From Parabacteroides faecalis (GTDB taxonomy: Bacteria > Bacteroidota > Bacteroidia > Bacteroidales > Tannerellaceae), in NCBI RefSeq assembly GCF_022809355.1, contig NZ_JAKZMM010000023.1, forward strand, positions 1 through 64,000: 64,000 nucleotides of DNA. Direction: 5' to 3'. Below, piece after piece: positions 17,437 to 27,300 of this stretch. A program made the translations under genes and the position numbers. The notes below the pieces were generated by a model. It did no database searches. It was not told the DNA's origin and saw only the letters and a list, made by a program, of their open reading frames with translations. Position 1 is the stretch's first letter. Each line of letters starts with the position of its first letter.

Positions 17437-17600
17437 TTTCTGCGATATAATACAAATTATTATTTTATCATGCTGCAAAATAGAAACAAATATAAATATT
17501 TGAATCTATTCTGCGGCAGAATAAAGCCTCATATTAATAATAGATACTATTCTGCAGCAAAATGATAATTTATTTAGAAATAAAGTACCATCATGCAAAA
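17437..17600. repeat. spaced ATTCTGC-type imperfect repeats in an AT-rich gap (array B)
   Basis: The 249-bp gap between pump and tolC genes is very AT-rich and carries related motifs with TGC at 17441, 17474, 17512, 17553 and 17594 (steps 33, 38, 41, 41). The best copy, TATTCTGCGGCAGAATA (17507-17523), is a palindrome with a single central base. TATTCTGCAGCAAAAT (17548-17563) is a decayed copy; the other three are half-sites. Possibly regulator binding sites for tolC or RNA hairpins. Confidence 0.6.
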
Positions 17601-17657
17601 TAATAAGGAGCCATTAACAGAGTAATTCTTATTAGGCGCACAGAAAGATAGTTTTAT

Positions 17658-18953
17658 ATGAAAAAGGTAGTTTTATATATCGGACTTATCCTGGCTTTGC
17701 CATTGGAAGCCCAAGAAGATAGTTTTTATCAGCTTCAATACCGCGAAAAGGTGTTGCATTACAACCAAGACATCAAAGCGGCTGATTTTCAGGTGTCCAT
17801 ACATACTGAAATGGCACAATCAGCACGGGCGGATTTCCTGCCCAAGCTATCGGCCGATGCCGATTTCAAATACACGGGTAATCCCTTACAACTGACACGC
17901 ACTGTTGGCGACATACCCATTTCATTCGAAGGAAGAAATATCCACTACGGAGGATCTCTCACCTTGGCACAACCTATCTACATGGGTGGAAGCCTCCAGG
18001 CTGCCTACCGAAAAGCTCTACAAGAAAAATCTTTGGCGGAGCAGGAACGGCGACGTATTCTGAACAACATCGCCTACGATGCTGACGTACATTATTGGAA
18101 TGCTGTTGCCCAACGCGAAATGGTTGGCGTGGCTGCTGAGTATAAAAAAGCTGTCTCTCGTCTGGTGACAGTAGTTAAACATCGGGTAGAAGTTGAATAT
18201 ATCGACAAAAATGATCTGTTGATGGCAGAAGTTAAACTCAACGAAGCAGATTACCAGTGGTTACAAGCTACTAATCAGGCTGAAGTGTCAAATCTGGCCT
18301 TATATTCGTTCGCCGGCCTTGAAACTAACGAAGATCTCTCTACCGATTCCATCGTGGTCGCACTAAAACAAGGCATGACAGAAATACCCGATGTAATGGC
18401 GACTTTAGAACAAAGACCGGAAATGCAAATTGCCCGTAGCCAAGTCGATATCCAAGAATCGACAGGAAAGATAGCCAACGCACAATATCTTCCCAAAATT
18501 TCGGTAGGTATCAATAGTAGTTATTCTTCACCGGGCTATGACTTCACGTCCGATCTTGATCCGAATTATGCCGTTTATGCCAAAGTCAGTATTCCTCTTT
18601 ACGAATGGGGTAAACGAAAAAATACCCGGCATGCCAGCCGTTATCAAATACAAACAGCCCAAGAAAACCAACAGAAAATAGAGGACCAGGTTCGTTTGGA
18701 AATTGAGACGGCTTATTATACCTTTACACAGTCAATCGACCAGGTACGGCTGACGGAAAGCTCGTTGCAAAAAGCCGCCGAAAGTGAGCGGATGGCGATG
18801 GACAAATATCGCGAAGGGCGTATCTCGATTGTCGAAGTAATCAATGCCCAGCTCTATCATCAGCAGGCAAAAGTTAATTACATACAATCAAAATTAAATG
18901 CACAAGTGGCAAGAAGCAGTTATCATCGGGTAACATGTAGCTTCACTCTATAA
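17658..18953 (+). CDS. TolC-family outer-membrane efflux channel
   Basis: The outer-membrane exit duct for the RND pump upstream. The product is 431 residues with a signal peptide (MKKVVLYIGLILALPLEAQ) and two repeats of the outer-membrane efflux protein fold: long coiled helices around 95-215 and 300-420, with RADFLPKLSADADF and NAQYLPKISVGINSSYSSPG as the matching strands of each half. It is separated from the pump by 249 bp of repeat-bearing DNA, so it may also have its own promoter. The kinase gene begins 20 bp after its stop, which puts the sensory pair on the same transcript. Confidence 0.92.
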   Translation: MKKVVLYIGLILALPLEAQEDSFYQLQYREKVLHYNQDIKAADFQVSIHTEMAQSARADFLPKLSADADFKYTGNPLQLTRTVGDIPISFEGRNIHYGGSLTLAQPIYMGGSLQAAYRKALQEKSLAEQERRRILNNIAYDADVHYWNAVAQREMVGVAAEYKKAVSRLVTVVKHRVEVEYIDKNDLLMAEVKLNEADYQWLQATNQAEVSNLALYSFAGLETNEDLSTDSIVVALKQGMTEIPDVMATLEQRPEMQIARSQVDIQESTGKIANAQYLPKISVGINSSYSSPGYDFTSDLDPNYAVYAKVSIPLYEWGKRKNTRHASRYQIQTAQENQQKIEDQVRLEIETAYYTFTQSIDQVRLTESSLQKAAESERMAMDKYREGRISIVEVINAQLYHQQAKVNYIQSKLNAQVARSSYHRVTCSFTL

Positions 18954-18973
18954 TAAAATAAGGAAAGAAGAAA

Positions 18974-20023
18974 ATGATGAAATACAGGAATCAAATAAGT
19001 AACGGCTTTTTCAATGTACTTTTATTCTCAGGTTTGGGATGCTTTTCGCTTTTCTTCCTGGTACGCTATACCGATATTCCATTAAATTCTCAGGATATAT
19101 TGATGACTCCCAAAGTATATCTGGCAGTCAGCATTATTTTTACCGGTGTAGGACTAAGCCTGCTCTATCTGAGCCGGAAGATTCGGAATGCGCATCCCAG
19201 CCTGTTCCGAAACCGAAAGAAACTAATTCTGTCCTCGGTCATAACAGCTGTAATTTTATTTGCTTCCAATTATTTGTTATTAGTTACTGTAAAATGGATT
19301 GTCGGAACGGAACATCCATTCGGACTCCAATGGCATGGTGTACGAATGCTGGTCATCACCTGGATGATCGAACTGCTCGTGAGTGGTCTGTTGATGATCA
19401 ATAATTTCTACAGACAGATCATTCTGCTCTACGAACGGAATGCCAATCTGGAAGAGAGTTCCCTAAAAGCCCAATATCAGGCATTGCAAAGCCAGTTGAA
19501 TCCACATTTTCTATTCAACAGTTTAAATGCTTTGATTGCAGAGATAGAATATAGTCCGGAGAAGGCCATCGAGTTTACACGCTATCTGTCGGATGTCTAT
19601 CGATATATCTTGCAAAGTCAAGAAAGGCAAATGGTTCCATTACGAGAAGAGTTAGAGTTTCTTCATTCATTTATATTTCTGCACAAAGTAAGGTTAGGCG
19701 AATGCATCACAGTCGAAAACCGGATCAAACCATCGTTGCTCGATTCGTGCATTCCGCCCCTTACTTTACAATTATTGGTTGAAAATATTATCAAGCATAA
19801 CATCATCAGTCTTTCCAAACCCATGAATATCCTTTTGGATACGGAAGAAAGTCCGCTACGACTTGTGGTAAAAAATCAAATCCGGAGCAAACAAGGAATT
19901 GTACCTTCGGGTAAAGGTCTGATGAATCTAGCCAAGCGATACCGGCTTTTATGTAACCAGGAAATCCAAATTACAAAAGATAGTACATGTTTCATCGTTA
20001 AAGTACCATTGTTAGATGAATAA
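18974..20023 (+). CDS. LytS/YehU-type sensor histidine kinase
   Basis: A 349-residue membrane kinase. The N-terminal 150 residues hold about four TM segments with no large external domain. A short coiled coil follows, then the His_kinase domain with phospho-acceptor His in QLNPHFLFNSLNAL and an N box LVENIIKHN; the C-terminal ATPase lid is short (SGKGLMNLAKRY). This class pairs with LytTR response regulators, and such a gene overlaps the 3' end by 8 bp. Its place right after tolC suggests it senses envelope stress or a pump substrate. The start could be the second Met. Confidence 0.9.
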   Translation: MMKYRNQISNGFFNVLLFSGLGCFSLFFLVRYTDIPLNSQDILMTPKVYLAVSIIFTGVGLSLLYLSRKIRNAHPSLFRNRKKLILSSVITAVILFASNYLLLVTVKWIVGTEHPFGLQWHGVRMLVITWMIELLVSGLLMINNFYRQIILLYERNANLEESSLKAQYQALQSQLNPHFLFNSLNALIAEIEYSPEKAIEFTRYLSDVYRYILQSQERQMVPLREELEFLHSFIFLHKVRLGECITVENRIKPSLLDSCIPPLTLQLLVENIIKHNIISLSKPMNILLDTEESPLRLVVKNQIRSKQGIVPSGKGLMNLAKRYRLLCNQEIQITKDSTCFIVKVPLLDE

Positions 20024-20792
20024 GATAAAAGCAGTCGTTATAGAAGACGAATTACCAGCATCACGCTTATTATGCAGCAACCTATCCCGCCTTCGTCCGG
20101 ACTGGGAAATCGAATCTTTACCAGGAACCATCGAAGATTCTGTCGCATGGTTTGCTTCGCATCCGCATCCCGATATTTTGTTTCTGGACATACAGCTAAC
20201 TGACGGTAATTCTTTTATGTTCATAGAACAAGCGCATCCGAAAAGTTTCATAGTTTTTACAACAGCCTATGATACCTATGCAGTGAAAGCATTCGAAGTA
20301 AATAGTATTGACTACCTATTAAAACCTATTCATCAGGAACGATTGTTAGAATCTATCCTGCGTTTTGAAAAACTAAATCAGCAACACGTCATGAAAAACG
20401 AAACAAGCGACTTATTGGATGTATTGTTGAGTTTGTCAAGTCCGGAAAAGAAATATAGGACTCGTTTCCTCATCTCCGGAACAAACCGTTTGTTTACGCT
20501 TCAGGTAACAGATATCGCCTATTTCCTATCGGAAAACAAAACGACATTGGCTGTAACCAAAAACAATCAGATGCATATCATCGATATTTCTTTAGATAAA
20601 CTAAACAATCAGTTAAATCCGGATCATTTTTTCCGAGCAAACAGACAATTCATTTTGGGAATAGATGCTATCAAACGGGTAGAACCTTATTTTAACAGCA
20701 AAATGCTGGTTAGTGTTGTTCCAGCCTATAACGGACAAATCATTGTCAGCAAAGAAAAAGCTACCCAGCTCAAAATGTGGTTGAACTATTAA
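20016..20792 (+). CDS. LytTR-family response regulator
   Basis: A 258-residue cytoplasmic DNA-binding regulator. The receiver (1-120) has the acidic pair Glu10/Asp11, phospho-acceptor Asp58 in LFLDIQL, a Thr in FTTAYD and Lys103 in DYLLKP. The LytTR DNA-binding domain occupies about 148-256 (FLISGTNRLFTLQVTDIAYF, FFRANRQFILGIDAIKRVEPY). The start codon overlaps the kinase stop (ATGAATAA), so translation is coupled. The likely target is the 21-bp-spaced repeat set upstream of the adaptor gene. Confidence 0.93.
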   Translation: MNKIKAVVIEDELPASRLLCSNLSRLRPDWEIESLPGTIEDSVAWFASHPHPDILFLDIQLTDGNSFMFIEQAHPKSFIVFTTAYDTYAVKAFEVNSIDYLLKPIHQERLLESILRFEKLNQQHVMKNETSDLLDVLLSLSSPEKKYRTRFLISGTNRLFTLQVTDIAYFLSENKTTLAVTKNNQMHIIDISLDKLNNQLNPDHFFRANRQFILGIDAIKRVEPYFNSKMLVSVVPAYNGQIIVSKEKATQLKMWLNY

Positions 20793-20794
20793 TA

Positions 20795-20827
20795 TCAGTA
20801 TCGCATGTATAACACATGCGATACTGA
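20795..20827. terminator. bidirectional hairpin between convergent genes
   Basis: TCAGTATCGCATGT (20795-20808) and ACATGCGATACTGA (20814-20827) form a perfect 14-bp stem with a five-base loop between the response regulator (plus) and lutC (minus). There is no long T-run on either side, so termination strength is uncertain. Confidence 0.75.
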
Positions 20828-20857
20828 CAATTATATGGAGAATGGGATGAATCAAAA

Positions 20858-21436
20858 CTATATCAGAATAACCGTTACACGAATCGGACCATGAGCGCCA
20901 AAAACCAAAGCTTGTTCAATATCTGCTGTCTTTGATGGGCCAGACATGAATACTCCAAAAGAGTAATCAGCATTTGTGATCCGGCGATAAGCTTCATTCA
21001 TGTTATTAACCAATTCCTGCCGGTCCAATAAGATAACCAGAGCATTGGAAATAAAATATACAGCCTTATACCGATATTGGCACGGCAACCAAACAGCTGC
21101 ATTCTCAGCCACACCAAATTCTCCTTTTACAACAGAAACATCTGTTCCGTTCAATTCCCGGGGATCTTCCAGTTCATCCGGATTAAACGTAGCACACGTA
21201 ATCTCATTTAAGTTAGAACCGATTCGCTGTGCTTCCGGATAGAAGCGCCGGATAACGGCATTCAGATCATCATCGGGTTGCATCACATAAGCTTCCCCTC
21301 CTGCTGCTTTCAGTACTTCTATAAAAGTCTTTAGTTTATCTTCGTAAACGATCGCATTCAATGACAGATCCGGCATGTCATACTGTTGCCGGGTATTGGC
21401 ATGAATCCGTTTTAATATGTCTTCTTTACTGCTCAT
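20858..21436 (-). CDS. lutC: Lactate utilisation protein C (LUD domain)
   Basis: The third subunit of the LutABC L-lactate oxidation complex. From MSSKEDILKRI the product is 192 residues with a single LUD domain (LNEITCATFNPDEL, VSVVKGEFGVAENAAVWLP, SGPSKTADIEQALVFGAHGP). The start at 21436 is chosen because ATGA overlaps the lutB stop (21433-21436), giving coupled translation; an ATG seven codons earlier would lie inside lutB. Last gene of the lut transcript, ending before a convergent hairpin. Confidence 0.92.
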   Translation of the reverse strand: MSSKEDILKRIHANTRQQYDMPDLSLNAIVYEDKLKTFIEVLKAAGGEAYVMQPDDDLNAVIRRFYPEAQRIGSNLNEITCATFNPDELEDPRELNGTDVSVVKGEFGVAENAAVWLPCQYRYKAVYFISNALVILLDRQELVNNMNEAYRRITNADYSFGVFMSGPSKTADIEQALVFGAHGPIRVTVILI

Positions 21437-22800
21437 TTTACTTTGTTCTTTTTCCACAATTCATTAAACGACTCTTTTGCAAACGTAGGAAGTTCCCGAC
21501 CTTTTCCCCAGGCATTAACAGCATTATATACCATAAAACGAGGCAGATGATTAACTAACGGAGCAAACTTCAACGCTGTATTAAACAAGGCAGGACGTTC
21601 CATTAAATATTGCATACCGGCAGACATCAGTTTCTTCTGTTTATTGGCCCGTCCAATCCGATCCAAATCCTGCCGCCATTTATATATCTGTTCACCTAAA
21701 TCTACCTTAGCAGGACATACATTCGAACAAGAAAGACATAATGAACAAGCCGAAACATTATCGGCATATTTCTCAGGATTACGCAACATGCCCAAATTGA
21801 TACCAATAGGACCCGGAATAAAATATGTATATGAATAACCACCACTACGACGATATACCGGACAGGTATTCATACATTCTCCACAACGGATACAATTCAA
21901 TGTCTTCACATGATCAGGTTGGGCCAAAATCTCACTTCGTCCGTTATCCACAATGATGATATGGAATTCACAACCCTTAGGAGGCTTTCTGTAATGAGAG
22001 GTATAAGATGTGATTGGTTGCCCTGTACCGGAACGGGCCAACAAACGCGTGAAAACGCCCAAAGCTTCCCGGTTGGGAACAATCTTTTCCATACCAAAAG
22101 TAGCAATATGAACCTTGGCAAACGAAGTTCCCATATCAGCGTTCCCTTCATTCGTACAAACCACTATCTCTCCTGTAGAAGCAACTGCAAAATTAGCTCC
22201 TGTCATTGACACATCTGCATGTAAGAACTTTTCCCGTAAATGTTTTCGTGCCGCATGCGTCAGATAAGTCGGATCAAAATTACCTTTTTCCGTACCTAAT
22301 TTTTCTTCCATCATTTCTCCTACTTGTTGACGTTTGATATGAATAGCAGGAAGAACAATATGGCTTGGCTTTAAATCCATCAATTGAAGAATGCGTTCAC
22401 CAAGATCACTTTCCACGACATCTATTCCTTTTGAAAATAGAAATGGATTCATTTCACATTCTTCAGTTAACATCGATTTACTCTTCACCAGATTCTTTGC
22501 CTGATGTTCTTTTAATATATCATACACGATCTGGTTGTGCTCTTCAGCGTCTTTCGCCCAATGGACAATAGCTCCGTTTGCTATCGCATTCTTTTCAAAT
22601 TCCTGTAACAAAGTTTCCAGATGACTATTTGAATACATCTTAATAGCACTGGCCAAATCCCGTAACCTTTCCCATTCAGGCAATGATTTACTTTGTTTAT
22701 CTCGTTTGGCACGAACCATCCATAATGTCTCATCATGCCATTTTTCTTGCGGGCGATTCTCTATGAATCGTGCTGCCGCTATTGAATGTTTCGTACTCAT
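21433..22800 (-). CDS. lutB: Lactate utilisation iron-sulfur protein B
   Basis: The central subunit of LutABC, which carries electrons from lactate. The 455-residue product has an N-terminal LUD region (about 65-295) and a C-terminal part with two 4Fe-4S motifs, CIRCGECMNTCPVYRRSGG and CSLCLSCSNVCPAKVDL (about residues 312-375), followed by the LutB tail. Both ends overlap neighbours by ATGA (22797-22800 with lutA, 21433-21436 with lutC), a tight three-gene unit. Cytoplasmic or peripheral on the membrane. Confidence 0.94.
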   Translation of the reverse strand: MSTKHSIAAARFIENRPQEKWHDETLWMVRAKRDKQSKSLPEWERLRDLASAIKMYSNSHLETLLQEFEKNAIANGAIVHWAKDAEEHNQIVYDILKEHQAKNLVKSKSMLTEECEMNPFLFSKGIDVVESDLGERILQLMDLKPSHIVLPAIHIKRQQVGEMMEEKLGTEKGNFDPTYLTHAARKHLREKFLHADVSMTGANFAVASTGEIVVCTNEGNADMGTSFAKVHIATFGMEKIVPNREALGVFTRLLARSGTGQPITSYTSHYRKPPKGCEFHIIIVDNGRSEILAQPDHVKTLNCIRCGECMNTCPVYRRSGGYSYTYFIPGPIGINLGMLRNPEKYADNVSACSLCLSCSNVCPAKVDLGEQIYKWRQDLDRIGRANKQKKLMSAGMQYLMERPALFNTALKFAPLVNHLPRFMVYNAVNAWGKGRELPTFAKESFNELWKKNKVK

Positions 22801-23537
22801 AATCCGGCTGCTAATATCTGAACAATATGAATAGTTTGTATAGGAAGATGTTCTCGCTTAATCACACCTTGCATGTGCATCAGACAGGAACTATCTGCTC
22901 CTGTAATATATTCTGCTCCCGTACTGATATGATCCATCACTTTGTCATGCCCCATACAGACGGAAACTTCCGGTTCTTCTACCGAAAACATTCCTCCAAA
23001 ACCACAGCATTCATCTACACGCTTTGGTTCAAAGACCTCAATACCTTTCACCAAAGAAAGTAAATTTCGTAACTTAGAATAATAAGGGATGTTCATCTCA
23101 CTCGGCGAAGAGAGGTGCAATTCTCGTACTCCATGACAACTATTATGCAAACTTACCTTATGAGGAAAAACAGCCGGTAGACTTTCTGGTTTAACCACAT
23201 CATGCAGGAACTCACAGATATCGTAGATTTTCTTGCTATTTGCACAAACATGGCCCGCTTTCTCCAATATATGCGGATGATTTTCTTTGACAAATGCAAC
23301 ACAACTGGCCGATGGACCCACTACATAATCGTACGATTGAAAAAGATCTTCCATTCGAACAGCCAATCGGGTTGCTTCATTCTCAAATCCGGCATTAGCC
23401 ATAGGCTGACCACAACAAGTCTGATCAAGCGGATAATCTACATCAACCCCTACTTGCTTCAACAACTTGAAAGCAGCCACTCCAACTTCCGGATATACCG
23501 CATTGATATAACACGGAATAAATAATCCAACTTTCAT
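22797..23537 (-). CDS. lutA: Lactate utilisation protein A (CCG-domain Fe-S oxidoreductase)
   Basis: The first subunit of LutABC. MKVGLFIPCYIN at 23537 is the expected family start (246 residues); a Met ten codons upstream would overlap the Crp-like gene. Two CCG domains are present, ending in TCCGQPMANAGF (near 40-50) and ECCGFGGMFSVEEPEVS (near 180-200). CCG domains bind Fe-S clusters in heterodisulfide reductase-like enzymes. The gene is 22 bp after the Crp/Fnr gene, so the regulator is probably on the same transcript. Confidence 0.93.
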   Translation of the reverse strand: MKVGLFIPCYINAVYPEVGVAAFKLLKQVGVDVDYPLDQTCCGQPMANAGFENEATRLAVRMEDLFQSYDYVVGPSASCVAFVKENHPHILEKAGHVCANSKKIYDICEFLHDVVKPESLPAVFPHKVSLHNSCHGVRELHLSSPSEMNIPYYSKLRNLLSLVKGIEVFEPKRVDECCGFGGMFSVEEPEVSVCMGHDKVMDHISTGAEYITGADSSCLMHMQGVIKREHLPIQTIHIVQILAAGL

Positions 23538-23559
23538 ATATATGTTTCTAATTACGTAA

Positions 23560-24138
23560 TCAAACAATGTTTGCCCGTACCCGGCTTAAGGTTTCCGGAG
23601 TCATTAATAAATAGGAAGCAATATGCGACAATGGAGCTCGCTTCACTATCTCAGGTTGCTCACGCAACAAACGATTATAACGCTCATTGGCTGTTTCCAT
23701 CCGAAACATATCCATCTTTACTTGGGATAATATCAATGAATTTTCCAATAACCCGCGATATAACACTTCAATCTCGTAGCATTCGGCTCCTAATGCCAGT
23801 ACTTCATCATGCGGAAGACCATAAATAACCGTATTCTCCAAGGCCTCAACAATCAAGCGGCTTGGTACCTGACGTAAAAAACTTTCTATACAAATAAAAA
23901 CGTCTCCTTCACAAGAAAAGTGTTCTGTAAACTCCTTCTTGTTCTTATAATAATATTGTCTGACAAGCCCTTTCTGAACGAAACCGATTTGTTTACAGAC
24001 ATCACCCTCATTCAAGAAATTCTGTCCTTTTTTTATCTCTGTCCTAACCAAAATGGAAGCCAGCTTTTCTAAAGCCTCCTTACTGATGGACACTGTCTGC
24101 CTTGACAATTCCAGAGCTACATTTAATGAATCTTCCAT
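23560..24138 (-). CDS. Crp/Fnr-family transcriptional regulator
   Basis: A 192-residue regulator with a cyclic-nucleotide-binding-like beta-roll (about 25-120; KKGQNFLNEGDVCKQIGFVQKG, EGDVFICIESFL) and a short C-terminal helix-turn-helix (APLSHIASYLLMTPETLSRVR). It lacks an N-terminal Cys cluster, so it is not an oxygen-sensing FNR. As first gene of the lut unit it likely controls lactate use, but the ligand is unknown. Confidence 0.88.
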   Translation of the reverse strand: MEDSLNVALELSRQTVSISKEALEKLASILVRTEIKKGQNFLNEGDVCKQIGFVQKGLVRQYYYKNKKEFTEHFSCEGDVFICIESFLRQVPSRLIVEALENTVIYGLPHDEVLALGAECYEIEVLYRGLLENSLILSQVKMDMFRMETANERYNRLLREQPEIVKRAPLSHIASYLLMTPETLSRVRANIV

Positions 24139-24164
24139 CCCACTACTTTTAACTAATCCAAACG

Positions 24165-24172
24165 CAAAGATA
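24165..24172 (-). promoter_or_regulatory. -7 promoter box of the crp-lutABC unit
   Basis: Minus-strand TATCTTTG (24172-24165) fits TAnnTTTG and lies 26 bp before the regulator start codon. Confidence 0.65.
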
Positions 24173-24257
24173 CATAATCATCACGATGAATGTATAGTGA
24201 GTAACCCAGATTCTTTTTAACGATTAAATTAATTTTTCTTCAATCGTTTTTTATTGG

Positions 24258-24295
24258 TTGAAGCAGATTCCTAATCAGTAAATATGTTAACTTTG
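24258..24295 (+). promoter_or_regulatory. promoter of the tricorn-like protease gene
   Basis: TTG at 24258-24260 (-33 region) and TAACTTTG at 24288-24295 (-7 box) form a Bacteroides-type promoter. It overlaps the first codons of the longest frame, so translation must begin later, at 24344. Confidence 0.65.
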
Positions 24296-24343
24296 TTGTT
24301 ATGTTTAAAACGTAATATATCAATTCAAAAATTGAGTTTTTCC

Positions 24344-27300
24344 ATGAAAAAAGAACTGTTAACGACTCTTTGTTTAGCATTTGCTACACAAAGTCCGCTT
24401 TTTGCCCAAGAAGACGCTCCCAAGTGGATGCGTTGGAGTGCGATTTCACCCGACGGAAAAAACATTGCCTTTTCGGCCTATGGAGATATCTATCTTGTTC
24501 CTGTATCTGGAGGAAAAGCACAAGCAATCACTTCCAATACCGCATATGATTATGCTCCTGTCTGGAGTCCTGACAGCAAACATATCGCATTTGCCAGTGC
24601 ACGCGAAGGTAGCCTGGATGTATATATCTCATCGCTGGAAGGCGGATCGCCCAAACGATTAACAACCCATTCCGGAAAAGAAGTACCGGTAGCTTTTTTA
24701 GATAACGAACATGTTTTATTCTCAACATTCCAGACTCCTACAACCGAGAATATTCAATTCCCCAGTAGTCTCTTTTCTCAACTATACCAAGTCAGTATTA
24801 CAGGAGGACGACCCAAACGTTTCTCTGACTGGACGTTGTCGAATCCTAGCATCGGACAAAAAGGAATTCTTTTCGATGATATCAAGGGATATGAAGACAA
24901 TTGGCGCAAGCATCATACATCAAGTATGGCACGCGACATCTGGTGGTTTGATGGATCTACTTACAAGAAGATGACCGATTTTAAAGGCGAAGACCGTAAT
25001 GCTGTCTGGAATTCGGATGAATCCGGTTATTATTATCTGAGCGAACAAGATGGTACATTCAATGTCTATTACCGTTCGTTGGATAATCAGGAAAACAAAC
25101 AGCTGACTTTCTATAAAGATAATCCGGTCCGCTTCCTATCGGCTTCTGATAACGGCAAATTATGTTATAGTTATGGTGGAGAACTTTATACACTCACTCC
25201 CGGACAAGAGCCAACTAAAGTAAAAGTGGAAATCATACGGGATGACATGCAACGGGAAATCATACGGAATCTGCGGACTTCAGGAGCGTCGGAAGTATCC
25301 GTTTCTCCTGAAAATAAAGAAATAGCCTTTATCATGGGAGGTGACGTCTATGTTACTTCTATTGATTATAAGACAACCCGACAGATCACAGATACACCGG
25401 AACGTGAACAGACTGTCGATTTTGCGCCTGACGGCAGATCTTTGGTATATGCCTCTGAACGTAATGGAAAATGGCAAATCTATCAAACGTCTTTAACCAA
25501 TAAAGATGACAAGAACTTTACTTACGCTAAAGAATGGAAGGAAGAACGCCTTACTGACGGTACTTATACAGCCTTTCAACCGCAATATAATCCGCAAGGT
25601 AAAGAAGTAGCTTTCTTGAAGAACCGGACCGAGATTTGTGTTCTTAATCTGAAATCTAAGAAAGTCCATACAGCGATGGATGGCAAATATCAGTATTCGT
25701 ATGTCGATGGCGACCAGGATTATTCATGGAGTCCCGACGGGAATTGGATCTTGACGGAATATATTGGCGTTGGTGGATGGAACAATAAGGACATCGCATT
25801 GGTAAAAGCCGATGGTTCGGGAGAAATCCATAACCTGACCAACAGTGGTTACAGCGAAGGTTCTCCCCAATGGGTACTCGATGGAAAGGCTATGATTTTC
25901 CAGAGCGACAGGGCCGGCTATCGGAGTCATGGTTCTTGGGGAGCCGAAAGCGATGCTTACATCATGTTCTTCGATCAGGAAGCTTACGACCGTTTCCGTA
26001 TGAGTAAAGAAGAAATTGCTTTAGCCGACGAAGACGGCAAGAAGAAAAAGAAAGAAGATGATTCCGATAAGAAAGACAAAGAAAAAGAGAAGGAAAAGAA
26101 GATCAAAGACCTGAAATTCGATCTGTCTGATCTGGAATACCGGACCATACGTCTGACACCCTATTCTACAAATTTAGGTAGTACGGTGTTGAGCAAAGAC
26201 GGTACCAAACTGTATTATATTGCTCCTCATGCAGGAAGTCCGGCTCTTTGGATGCAAGATCTGAAAGAATACCGCAACGAACTTAAAATGCCGGGAATCG
26301 GATGGGGCAGTTTGGATGTGGATGATGATATTAAATATGCTTATCTGGCCTCCGGAGGTGCGATCCAGAAATTAGACATTGAAAACGGACGTCTTAGCGA
26401 CATTGCTTTTGAAGCCTTTTACACAGATCGCCCACAAGAACTGAGAGCTTATCTGTTTGACCATATTTGGAATCAGACAAAAGAGAAGCTATACGATCCA
26501 AACATGAATGGCGCAGATTGGGACAAGCTTTATACGACCTATTCTGCTTATCTGCCTTACATCAATAATAATTATGATTTTGCAGAGATGGCCAGTGAAA
26601 TGCTGGGCGAACTGAACGTTTCACATACCGGATGCCGCTTCGGTGGAACAGGAAGTACGTTGGCTACGGCCTCACTGGGCGTTTTCTTCGATGAAACGTA
26701 TGAAGGAGACGGACTCAAAATCAAGGAAATCATGAAAGGAAGTCCGCTTGAGACCAGTAAAAAAGAAATCGAACCCGGTTATATCATCAAGGCAATTGAC
26801 GGACAGGAAATCAAAGCAGGACAGGATTATTATCCATTGCTCGACGGAAAGGCCGGACGTTACACCCGACTGACCATCAGCAAAAAGGGAAAAGAATTTG
26901 ACATAACAATCAAACCGATCTCGCAAGGGACGGAAAATGGATTGCTATACAAGCGCTGGATTGAAAGGAACCGTCAAATTGTCGATAAGTTATCCAACAA
27001 CAGAATAGCTTACGTCCATATCAAGGCGATGGATGCGGCTTCTTTCCAAACACTGTATAAAGAATTGATGAGTGATGAAAACCGTAACAAAGAAGCGGTT
27101 ATAGTAGATACCCGTCATAACGGCGGCGGATGGCTGCACGGCGACATTTGTGTCTTGTTAAGCGGAAAACGGGTTATGCAGTTCAAGCCCCGCGGACAGT
27201 TCATCGGTAACGATCCATTCGACCGGTGGGTTAAACCGTCGTGTATGCTCGTTTGCGAAGACAACTATTCCAATGCGCACGGAACGCCTTGGTATTATAA

